In this document: piece after piece, positions 55,583-62,819 of the stretch
Layout of the letters: every line of letters starts with the position of its first letter
Numbering within the stretch: the stretch's first letter is position 1
Source of the DNA: Microbulbifer sp. YPW1
Lineage (GTDB): Bacteria; Pseudomonadota; Gammaproteobacteria; Pseudomonadales; Cellvibrionaceae
NCBI RefSeq assembly: GCF_013367775.1
Contig: NZ_CP055157.1
Coordinates: 4,104,001 to 4,168,000 of the forward strand
Direction of reading: 5' to 3'
Length of the DNA: 64,000 bases
Program-made: the position numbers and the translations under genes
Notes under the pieces: model-generated
Seen by the model: the letters and a program-made list of their open reading frames with translations, nothing else
What the model was told of the DNA's origin: nothing
Databases searched by the model: none

Positions 55583-56395
55583 ATGGAAAACGCACAAAAT
55601 CTCACCAAAGAATTCGCCGCGCATCTGGGCGGTGATACGCATATCGATACCAGTGACATTTTCAACACAGTCATGGCGACCCGCGACGCCATCTGGGAAA
55701 TGATCCAGAACAGCCTGTCATTAAAAGAGGACCTGCGCTGCCAGGACCTGCACAATTTTGACGATCTGAACGGTGAACATGTCGGCCGCGTACGCACCTT
55801 CACCGGTGATGCCTCACCGGTGGACTGGGTGATTCACTCCAATATCGGCACACCGCAGAAAACGTTCACCAATATTCACCTGACAATCTATATGGATGAC
55901 AGCGTGGATATTCCCCATCTGGGAATGGCCTTCGGCACCCTGCCCGATGCGTTTTTCTACATTGACCCCATGCCGCGCTATGAGCCGCTGTCCTACCCGG
56001 ACTATCTGCAGAAATACCTCGCGCCGCTCAACAGCATTTACATGGAACTGCAGAACGATCTGTTCGAGGCCGGCGTCAAGCCATTCAACGCCGCCATGCC
56101 GTTTATCCGCTCATCCCTGTCCCCGGTAGCGCTGGCCGGTGTCGTGCCGCTGGATTTCTATCGTGAAAAGGTAGAACCAAAGATTTTTGCCTATGTTGAG
56201 CACTGGCTGGGCCTGGTGCACGCAGCCAAGCCGGTTGAGTCCGCAGAAGTACGTGCGCAGTTGAAACAACGGGACCAGCTGATCCGCCGCAATATCGTAC
56301 ACCTCGACCCGGCCAACCCGATCGCCGAACGTCTCGTCGGCAAACCCCTGGCCGACCGCCTGGTGCGCATTCTGTGTGCAGAAGAGCGTTCTTGA
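55583..56395 (+). CDS. Red chlorophyll catabolite reductase-like protein
   Basis: The 270-residue protein aligns with plant RCCR (ACD2) over nearly its full length, recalled from memory. LHNFDDLNG parallels VRNFNNPNG, SPVDWVI (79-84) parallels SPIDFVI, YIDPMPRYEPLSYPDYLQKY parallels ILDLPHRKDLVLNPDYLKEY, and FIRSSLSPVA parallels FVRSAFSPTA. Asp242 falls where the plant catalytic Asp291 lies, but the place of Glu154 holds Ala116. The plant enzyme uses ferredoxin to reduce the C15/C16 bond of red chlorophyll catabolite and is related to ferredoxin-dependent bilin reductases. No signal peptide is present, so it is cytosolic. It is co-transcribed with the SDR, MFS, lyase and ALDH genes. A linear tetrapyrrole substrate is likely; which one is unknown. 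Confidence 0.85.
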   Translation: MENAQNLTKEFAAHLGGDTHIDTSDIFNTVMATRDAIWEMIQNSLSLKEDLRCQDLHNFDDLNGEHVGRVRTFTGDASPVDWVIHSNIGTPQKTFTNIHLTIYMDDSVDIPHLGMAFGTLPDAFFYIDPMPRYEPLSYPDYLQKYLAPLNSIYMELQNDLFEAGVKPFNAAMPFIRSSLSPVALAGVVPLDFYREKVEPKIFAYVEHWLGLVHAAKPVESAEVRAQLKQRDQLIRRNIVHLDPANPIAERLVGKPLADRLVRILCAEERS

Positions 56396-56428
56396 TGCAA
56401 TTTTTTCCACCACGGCGGGACCTGCATA

Positions 56429-57295
56429 ATGCCTGATACGCTGCCCCAATTACTCGCAAGCGGCACCGTGCTCTCGGTGCCAGGCATCTACGATGGACTC
56501 AGCGCCCGGCTGGTGGAGCTGGCGGGCTTTGAGGCTGCCTTCCTGTCCGGTGCCTGCCTGTCGTTTGCACGCTTCGGGCGCCCGGATATGGGACTGGTCA
56601 GTGCGTCAGAGGTGGCGGACACCGTAGCCGTCATCCGCGAGCGCACGGAGCTGCCACTGATCGTGGATATGGACACCGGCTTCGGCAATGCGCTCAATGT
56701 AAAGCGCACCGTTGCTACGTTTGAGCGCGCCGGCGCATCCGCTCTGCAGATGGAAGACCAGCTGATGCCCAAACGCTGCGGGCACATGCAGGGCAAACAG
56801 GTGATCAGCTGTGGAGAAATGGTCGGCAAGATTCACGCCGCCCTGGATGCACGGCGCAGCACCAAAACGCTAATTTTCGCGCGTACCGACGCCCTTGGCG
56901 TCAACGGCTTTGACGACGCGCTGGAAAGGGCCGAACGCTATCTGGAAGCCGGCGCTGATGCCATCTTCATCGAGGCGCCCAAAACCGTGGAACAGATGCG
57001 GGCCATCGGCGAGCAGCTCGGCGGGCGCACGCCACTGATTCACAATCTGGTCGAGGGGGGAAACTCTCCAGTACAGACCCTGGAAGAGTTGCGCGCGCTG
57101 AACTATCGCATCGCCCTTTACCCCGCCTCCCTGCTGCACCTGTTCATTCCGGCTGCACAGGACATGCTGGCGGAACTGCGCCACAGCGGGCACCTGCAGG
57201 CCAGGCGCAAGCAGATGATCGATCTGGCGGCCGTGAACAATCTCCTTGGCGCCGATGAACTGCTGGCAGCCAGCGAAGAATACCAATACGAATAA
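56429..57295 (+). CDS. Isocitrate lyase/PEP mutase superfamily lyase, dimethylmalate or methylisocitrate lyase-like
   Basis: The 288-residue TIM-barrel protein has SVPGIYDGLSARLVELAGFEAAFLSG in its opening, the Mg-binding VDMDTGFGNALNV, and the catalytic loop KRCGHMQGK near residue 112. KRCGH with its Cys marks the C-C lyase branch, as opposed to the phosphonomutases. Relatives cleave methylisocitrate or 2,3-dimethylmalate to pyruvate plus an acid. In this island an alkylmalate from a dialkylmaleimide is an attractive substrate, by inference. Confidence 0.88.
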   Translation: MPDTLPQLLASGTVLSVPGIYDGLSARLVELAGFEAAFLSGACLSFARFGRPDMGLVSASEVADTVAVIRERTELPLIVDMDTGFGNALNVKRTVATFERAGASALQMEDQLMPKRCGHMQGKQVISCGEMVGKIHAALDARRSTKTLIFARTDALGVNGFDDALERAERYLEAGADAIFIEAPKTVEQMRAIGEQLGGRTPLIHNLVEGGNSPVQTLEELRALNYRIALYPASLLHLFIPAAQDMLAELRHSGHLQARRKQMIDLAAVNNLLGADELLAASEEYQYE

Positions 57296-57308
57296 ACGGT
57301 ACCGATTT

Positions 57309-58781
57309 ATGAACCGTGACTACTCATTGCCCGAGCTCACCAATTACATCGACGGTGTATTCAGCGCGCCCACCACAAGCCGCGGATATTACCTGTGCGA
57401 TGCCAATTCCGGCGAACCCCTGCAGGAGCGGCGTAACAGCGACGCTGGCCAGGTGTCGAATGCTCTGGAAGCGGCAGACCGGATCCACGCCGAAGCCACA
57501 TGGGAAGAAACGCCAGCCCATGAACGCGCTACAGTTCTGGAAAACATCGCGGAAGAGCTCAGCGGTGAGACTTATGCGGACACCATCAGTACCGCCGATA
57601 GCCTTACCTCCGGCGCCATCATCCGCACCACACGCAAAATGGCCAAAATTCTCCCGATGGTATTTCGGGGCGCTGCAGCCTATCTGCGCGAAGGACACCT
57701 GGAGCAAAAGGTACCCGGCCCCTGTGGTGAAGTGGAGTATCTGCGACGCCCCTGGGGGCCTGCCCTGCTGATCGCTCCCTGGAATGGCCCCACTGCCATC
57801 GCCTCCCACAAGATTGCCAGCGCCCTGGCAGCGGGTGCTCCCTGTATTCTGAAGCCATCGGAATTTACCCCCCACTCCGCAGTGATGATGGCACGGGCCG
57901 CGCATCGCGCCGGCCTACCCGCAGGCGCATTTCAGCTGGTACTGGGGGATCGAACAGTGGGCGCAACCATGGTGGAGGATCCGCGCATCAAAGCGGTGTC
58001 GTTCACTGGAGGACTGGCCGGCGGTCGCGCTATTGCCCGCGCCTGTGCCGACGACTTTATTCCCACGCAACTGGAACTCGGCGGCAACAATCAGCTGGTG
58101 GTATTTGAAGATGCGGACCTGGATAAGGCCGCAACCGGCATCGCCTACGGCCTCACCAACCTCAATGGTCAGTGGTGCCGCGCACTGGGGCGACTGCTGG
58201 TGCATGAATCCGTAAAGGACGCCCTGCTCGACAAGGTGCTGAGCCTGCTATCCAGCTTGCGCCTCGGCCACTCTCTCGACGAACAAAGCGATATGGGGCC
58301 ACTGGTGCACCGCGGCCACTTCGAGCAGGTACAGGCCGACATTGAGCGGCTACAGGCGAAAGGCGGACAACTGCTTTGCTCCACCCCGCTGCCGGACCTG
58401 AAAGGCAATTTTATTGCCCCGACCCTGGTGGATGGGTGCCAGCCAGCGGATACCCGCGAGGAAATATTCGGCCCCGTGGCAGCGGTACACACCTTCCGTA
58501 ACGACGAGGAAGCCCTGGCGCTGGCAAACGGTACCGACCTGGGACTGGCGGGCTATGTGTACAGCGAAAATACCGAGCGCGCCTTCGCCTTCGCCCGGCG
58601 CATGCGCACGGGTGGTGTGAAGATTAACGGCTACAGCCTGCTGAGTATTGGCCAGGGCACCCCGCGCGGTGCCTGGGGCCTGTCAGGGCTCGGAGAGGAA
58701 GGTCATGCCCAGTCGATCGAGTTCTTTACCGGAGCACGGGTAATCGGCATATCGCCACAGGATGCACTCGGGGGACGCTGA
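57309..58781 (+). CDS. NAD(P)-dependent aldehyde dehydrogenase
   Basis: The 490-residue protein has the ALDH fold. It has LIAPWNGPTAIASHKIASALAAG, KPSEFTPHSA, catalytic Glu in LELGGNN and catalytic Cys in NGQWCRALGR. EEIFGPVAAV and the C-terminal strands are also present. It would oxidise an aldehyde released in the pathway, such as a formyl side-chain fragment. The ATG at 57309 gives the normal length; an upstream in-frame start would overlap the lyase gene. It is the last gene of the plus-strand operon. Confidence 0.92.
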   Translation: MNRDYSLPELTNYIDGVFSAPTTSRGYYLCDANSGEPLQERRNSDAGQVSNALEAADRIHAEATWEETPAHERATVLENIAEELSGETYADTISTADSLTSGAIIRTTRKMAKILPMVFRGAAAYLREGHLEQKVPGPCGEVEYLRRPWGPALLIAPWNGPTAIASHKIASALAAGAPCILKPSEFTPHSAVMMARAAHRAGLPAGAFQLVLGDRTVGATMVEDPRIKAVSFTGGLAGGRAIARACADDFIPTQLELGGNNQLVVFEDADLDKAATGIAYGLTNLNGQWCRALGRLLVHESVKDALLDKVLSLLSSLRLGHSLDEQSDMGPLVHRGHFEQVQADIERLQAKGGQLLCSTPLPDLKGNFIAPTLVDGCQPADTREEIFGPVAAVHTFRNDEEALALANGTDLGLAGYVYSENTERAFAFARRMRTGGVKINGYSLLSIGQGTPRGAWGLSGLGEEGHAQSIEFFTGARVIGISPQDALGGR

Positions 58782-58808
58782 GGCGTCTCCCCTGGTACGC
58801 CGCTGGAT

Positions 58809-59255
58809 TTAATCGACCAGCGAGATCTCTTCCAGCTGCTGAGGCTGTGCAATCTGAATCACCGCCTTGGAAAATTTCGGTGGACCGAAGCGGGGAACAT
58901 GGCCATTGGAGAGGCCCACCGGCTCCTTCGGAATGCCGATAAAGTTGCGATCCATTTCGCCATTGGCGTTGTTGTCATGATGCACACTAATGGCGTATTG
59001 ACCGTACGGCAGGCTCAGGTCCACGGCAAGTTTTCCATCCGCGAGACTCTCAAGCCCCACCTCCTGCGCGTAGAACTTGGTCTCACCGAGAAACGTATCT
59101 TTTGAGTCGTATACAGCGATATACAGTTTCCCGACCTGGGACTGGATATTCGAAACGGTCAGTTTGATATTCGCCGTTTCGGCACTGGCAAGCACCGGCC
59201 CGCAGGTGAACACCACAAGTACAGCACGGAAAAAACGCAGTATTGGATCATTCAT
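58809..59255 (-). CDS. DUF2141 secreted protein
   Basis: The 148-residue protein has a signal peptide (cleavage near ASAET). A DUF2141 beta-sandwich follows: KLYIAVYDSKDTFLG, YGQYAISVHHDNNANGEMDRNFIGIPKEPVGLSN in overlapping parts, and FGPPKF. The DNNANGEMD loop looks like a calcium-binding site. Its function is unknown; members often accompany carotenoid or outer-membrane genes. It follows the HMG-CoA-lyase-like gene by 62 bases and may be its last co-transcribed gene. Confidence 0.85.
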   Translation of the reverse strand: MNDPILRFFRAVLVVFTCGPVLASAETANIKLTVSNIQSQVGKLYIAVYDSKDTFLGETKFYAQEVGLESLADGKLAVDLSLPYGQYAISVHHDNNANGEMDRNFIGIPKEPVGLSNGHVPRFGPPKFSKAVIQIAQPQQLEEISLVD

Positions 59256-59317
59256 CGGTCAGCTCTCCTTTCAGGCCGAAACAGCGCCATTTTTGTTGGT
59301 ACGTACATCCGGTGTAC

Positions 59318-60235
59318 TCAGATGAGCGGCGACTCTTTTTCAAGCTGCAAGCGACGCCAGGTATCCGCGCGGCCACCGGTGGTGACACCCAGCATCTCAC
59401 CCACCAGCTGGCCTGCCGCCATCAGTGCGGGCAGATCAATTCCGGTATCGAACCCCATCTGCTCGAGCAACATCACCACATCTTCACTGGCTACGTTACC
59501 CGTGGCCCCAGGGGCAAACGGGCAACCGCCGATACCGCCAATAGAACTATCGAATTTGCGGATGCCCGACTCGAGCGCCGCATACACATTCGCCAGGCCA
59601 AACGCACGGGTATCATGGAAATGACAGGCCAGCTTTCCAGCGCCGTACTCCTGTGCCAACGCGCCCATCAATCGCCCCACTGCCCTCGGGTTCGCAGCAC
59701 CGATCGTATCGGCAATGTTCACATCGTCCGCCCCCATGGCGAACAAGCGCCCCGCCAGGTCCAGCACCCGGCCCGGTTCGGTCGCCCCCTCAAAGGGACA
59801 ACACCATGCTACCGCAATGCAGGCCACCACGCGCACGCCGTCGGTTCTGGCGGCGGCGCAAATTTCCTGTGCCTGCGCCAGTGATTCCTCAATCGACATG
59901 CGCACGTTGCGCTGGTTCATGGTTTCGCTGGCGCATACCACCAGCACAACGGTGCCGGCACCCGCATCGCGTGCCAGTGTGTATCCTTTGAGGTTGGGAA
60001 TGAGCACCTGAAAGTCCACCCCGGCATCCGCCGACAAACCGGCGAGCACCGCATCGGTGCCAGCCATTGCCGGCACTGCCTTTGGCGACACAAAAGCGCC
60101 CGCCTCCACCGATCGCACACCTGCCTTGAGCAGTCCGCGAATCAGTTGTACGCGCTGGTCCACAGACAGTACTCGGGTTTGATTCTGCAGCCCGTCGCGC
60201 GGGCCCACATCATTGATCAGTATCTTTTCACGCAT
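59318..60235 (-). CDS. HMG-CoA lyase-family enzyme
   Basis: The 305-residue DRE-TIM barrel enzyme starts INDVGPRDGLQNQ. It has the metal-binding HFHDTRAFGLANV and the catalytic GGIGGCPFAPGATGNVASED with its Cys. HMG-CoA lyase makes acetoacetate and acetyl-CoA, and relatives cleave citramalyl-CoA-like thioesters. It follows a CaiB gene by 54 bases, a pairing that suggests CoA transfer followed by cleavage of a 3-hydroxy-diacyl-CoA. It is the second CoA-ester lyase of the island. Confidence 0.9.
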   Translation of the reverse strand: MREKILINDVGPRDGLQNQTRVLSVDQRVQLIRGLLKAGVRSVEAGAFVSPKAVPAMAGTDAVLAGLSADAGVDFQVLIPNLKGYTLARDAGAGTVVLVVCASETMNQRNVRMSIEESLAQAQEICAAARTDGVRVVACIAVAWCCPFEGATEPGRVLDLAGRLFAMGADDVNIADTIGAANPRAVGRLMGALAQEYGAGKLACHFHDTRAFGLANVYAALESGIRKFDSSIGGIGGCPFAPGATGNVASEDVVMLLEQMGFDTGIDLPALMAAGQLVGEMLGVTTGGRADTWRRLQLEKESPLI

Positions 60236-60289
60236 ACCGTAATCCCTATCTTGCGCCCGTTACCTGCGCACGTTAAAAGCCGTTTACCA

Positions 60290-61489
60290 TCACGCCGCGT
60301 CGCCGCCTTGCTTGAGCGCCTCGATATCTGCGGATGTATAACCGCAGAGCTCACTTAGAACCTGATCGGTATGCTGACCAATATGCGGCGCCGGCGAGAA
60401 GGAATCCTCGTGGGTGCGGGACAGTTTGATAGGATTCCCCGGAGCCTTGGTGGTCTTCCCGTTCGGGTGGGCAATATCCACCACCATGTTGCGGTGCAGC
60501 ACCTGCGGATCGCGCAGCGCTTGCTCCAGATTGTTGATCGGCGCACAGGGAATACGCTGGGCTTCAAGCTGTGCCAGCCAGGCATCAGTGGTGTCGGTGG
60601 CGAAAACCTCCGCCAGCTTGCTGTCGATAAGGTCCTTGTCCGCGAACCGCCCGGGCTGTCCGTCGTACTTGGGATCATCAAACTCCGGCACATTCACTAC
60701 CGGCTTCAGGTTCTGCCAGAAGTTGTCGGTAATCACCGCAATGATGATGAAACCATCGGAAGTCGCGTAGCTGTTGTAAGGCACATGCACAAAGTGCGCG
60801 TTGCCGATGGGGTACGGGTTTTTACCACTGAGGAAATGCATGGTCGCCATGTAGTTCAGCATGGAAATCTGGCAGTCAACCATGGAGATATCGACGTGCT
60901 GGCCGCGATTGCTGGTGGCGCGCTCGGCAATCGCCGCGAGAATCCCCATCACCGCAAACATGCCACCGCCAAGGTCCCCGATGGGAATACCCGCACGCAC
61001 CGGGTTGGAGGGGTCGTCACCGGTAATCGACATACCACCGCCGTATGCCTGGGCCACCTGATCGAATGCCGGGCGCTTGGCACCGGGGCCATCTGAACCG
61101 AAGCCGGAAACACAGCAGGTAATAATGCGCGGGTTGATCTCACTCAATGTGTCGTAATCAATGCCCAGGCGCTCGGGAACACCGGGGCCAAAATTGCTGA
61201 TCACCACATCCGCCTGTTTTACCAGATCGTAAAATACCTGCTGGCCGCGCTCGCTTTTCAGGTTGAGTGCCACACTGCGCTTGTTGCGGTTGAGGGTCAG
61301 GTAATAGGCACCGAAGCCATCAATGGAGTTCTCCGGATCATTCGCAAGTAACTTGCGAGTGCCCTCTCCGGCCAGCGGTTCGACCTTGATCAGATCTGCC
61401 CCCAGGTCAGCGAGAATCATCGCCCCATAGGGCCCGGACAACATATGGGTAAGGTCCAGTATTCGAATGCCATTCAGCGCCTTGTTCAT
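60290..61489 (-). CDS. CaiB/BaiF family CoA-transferase (copy 3)
   Basis: The 399-residue protein opens with IRILDLTHMLSGPYGAMILADLGADLIKVEPL, overlapping parts shown. LTLNRNKRSVALNLKS follows, and GIPIGDLGGGMFAVMGILAA holds the expected catalytic Asp. AAGGAG lies six bases before the ATG. It is the first gene of a two- or three-gene unit with the HMG-CoA lyase-like gene. An island operator lies 45-60 bp upstream. Confidence 0.88.
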   Translation of the reverse strand: MNKALNGIRILDLTHMLSGPYGAMILADLGADLIKVEPLAGEGTRKLLANDPENSIDGFGAYYLTLNRNKRSVALNLKSERGQQVFYDLVKQADVVISNFGPGVPERLGIDYDTLSEINPRIITCCVSGFGSDGPGAKRPAFDQVAQAYGGGMSITGDDPSNPVRAGIPIGDLGGGMFAVMGILAAIAERATSNRGQHVDISMVDCQISMLNYMATMHFLSGKNPYPIGNAHFVHVPYNSYATSDGFIIIAVITDNFWQNLKPVVNVPEFDDPKYDGQPGRFADKDLIDSKLAEVFATDTTDAWLAQLEAQRIPCAPINNLEQALRDPQVLHRNMVVDIAHPNGKTTKAPGNPIKLSRTHEDSFSPAPHIGQHTDQVLSELCGYTSADIEALKQGGDAA

Positions 61490-61533
61490 TGGCCACTCCT
61501 TCCTAAATCAGCGATCAGACCACAATAAAGTAT

Positions 61534-61548
61534 ATTGTTATAATTTTA
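61534..61548. promoter_or_regulatory. Predicted island operator 6 (CaiB copy 3 promoter)
   Basis: ATTGTTATAATTTTA matches operator 5 at 13 of 15 bases. ACAAT seven bases before it forms an inverted repeat with ATTGT. It lies 45 bp upstream of the CaiB start on the minus strand. Confidence 0.55.
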
Positions 61549-61610
61549 ATACTTTATGGCGCACTCGGATAGAGTCAGCGGCGCGATTCGCTGCGGAAAT
61601 CAGCATCGGA

Positions 61611-61649
61611 AAATAAAAAGACCCGCGGCGGCAAAAGCCGGCACGGGTC
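61611..61649 (-). terminator. Rho-independent terminator after the 322-residue membrane protein gene
   Basis: On the minus strand GACCCG-x-GCCGGC and GCCGCC-x-CGGGTC pair around a TTTT loop. TTTTTATTTT follows directly. It separates this gene from the CaiB/HMG-CoA-lyase-like unit. Confidence 0.8.
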
Positions 61650-61674
61650 AGCGAGAGAAAATCGACGTTGGCAA

Positions 61675-62643
61675 TCAGATGGACTTGCCGGTTTCCGGGT
61701 TGACCGGGGTCTTCCAGAACAGATACATGAGCGCAAAGTATCCCACCAGGATGGCTGTTGCCGTAACGGGATATTCCAGATAAAACACCCACGGCTCCCG
61801 GAACCAGCCCCACAGCACCGCCTGCTCGGGCAGATACCAGAAAACCCCACCTACCGCGATCGCATAGCGGATCGCCAGACCGGCCTCTTTCTGCTTGAGC
61901 TGTTTGGCGATAATGATTGCCGACCAGATGGCGACAGCACCAAACGCAATATAGTTGGCGATATGGTGCAGGCCGACAATCCGCTCGTCGTTCACGATCA
62001 GCATCAGCGTGTACATAAACCAGTTAACAAAAAACAGTTCGACTGCCGCCACGCGGGCATACTGGGGCTTGTAGCCCTTGGTCGGCTTACCAGGCCGCAG
62101 GCCAAACAACTTGCGCACCCACAGAATCAGGCGGCAACGCACATCCTGGTTCAGACCCATGTAGATCATCAGCATAAAGCAGAACAGCGTACTGCTCTGC
62201 AGGAATACATGCGCCCCCATAAAATAGGGCCGGGGAATCGAGGTGTCACCGGAAAATAATGCTGTGACTTCCGCTTTACCCAGATACTGAATGCCAGCGT
62301 CCGTCTGCGCCAGCGCAAAATTATTCTCAGCACCAATAAAGTGCAGGTACATCTCAAACCAGAACACCCAGATCAGTGATCCACCCACAAATCCCATCCA
62401 GGTGCCCCGGACCTCATTGTGTTTCAACCCCCTCCACACAATGACCAATCCCAGCAGGCCGATCACAAACGCCACCGCGTATGAGATTGCCATGGGAATG
62501 CCCGCATAGATGAGTGTCACCAGGTAGATGTGGGCGATCATTTTTTCCAGCACGATCCATGTCAATGCCAGAAGACCAAGATAGGGAGCACTGTAAATTC
62601 GGGATTTTATTCCGGAGGGATATTCAATCGCGGCGACGGCCAT
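61675..62643 (-). CDS. Polytopic membrane protein of unknown function
   Basis: The 322-residue protein has about eight hydrophobic segments and many aromatic residues. His residues lie in or near membranes (KMIAHIYLV, FEMYLHFIGAEN, GAHVFLQS, GLHHIANYIAF). This pattern could suit heme or metal binding or electron transfer, but I know no family. GAGG eight bases upstream of the ATG supports the start. It is a single-gene unit between the CaiB unit and the TonB receptor, so a membrane electron carrier or transporter for the pathway is one guess. Confidence 0.65.
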   Translation of the reverse strand: MAVAAIEYPSGIKSRIYSAPYLGLLALTWIVLEKMIAHIYLVTLIYAGIPMAISYAVAFVIGLLGLVIVWRGLKHNEVRGTWMGFVGGSLIWVFWFEMYLHFIGAENNFALAQTDAGIQYLGKAEVTALFSGDTSIPRPYFMGAHVFLQSSTLFCFMLMIYMGLNQDVRCRLILWVRKLFGLRPGKPTKGYKPQYARVAAVELFFVNWFMYTLMLIVNDERIVGLHHIANYIAFGAVAIWSAIIIAKQLKQKEAGLAIRYAIAVGGVFWYLPEQAVLWGWFREPWVFYLEYPVTATAILVGYFALMYLFWKTPVNPETGKSI

Positions 62644-62784
62644 TGTCGTTACCTCTTTATCTTTTTACTTATTTTCTAATTTTTCTTAGCGCTATCAGGT
62701 CATAGCCACTGCATGTGTTTTTATTTTGCGCAGTATCTCAATGAGCCAAAGCCGCTAAAGCGCACTGTCTTTCTATACGTGAAA

Positions 62785-62809
62785 CGCCCGCGACACAAGG
62801 TCGCGGGCG
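62785..62809 (-). terminator. Stem-loop after the TonB receptor gene
   Basis: CGCCCGCGAC and GTCGCGGGCG form a perfect 10-bp stem around ACAAG just past the receptor stop codon. On the minus strand only a short T-run follows, so termination strength is uncertain. Confidence 0.65.
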
Positions 62810-62819
62810 GCCATTTTCA

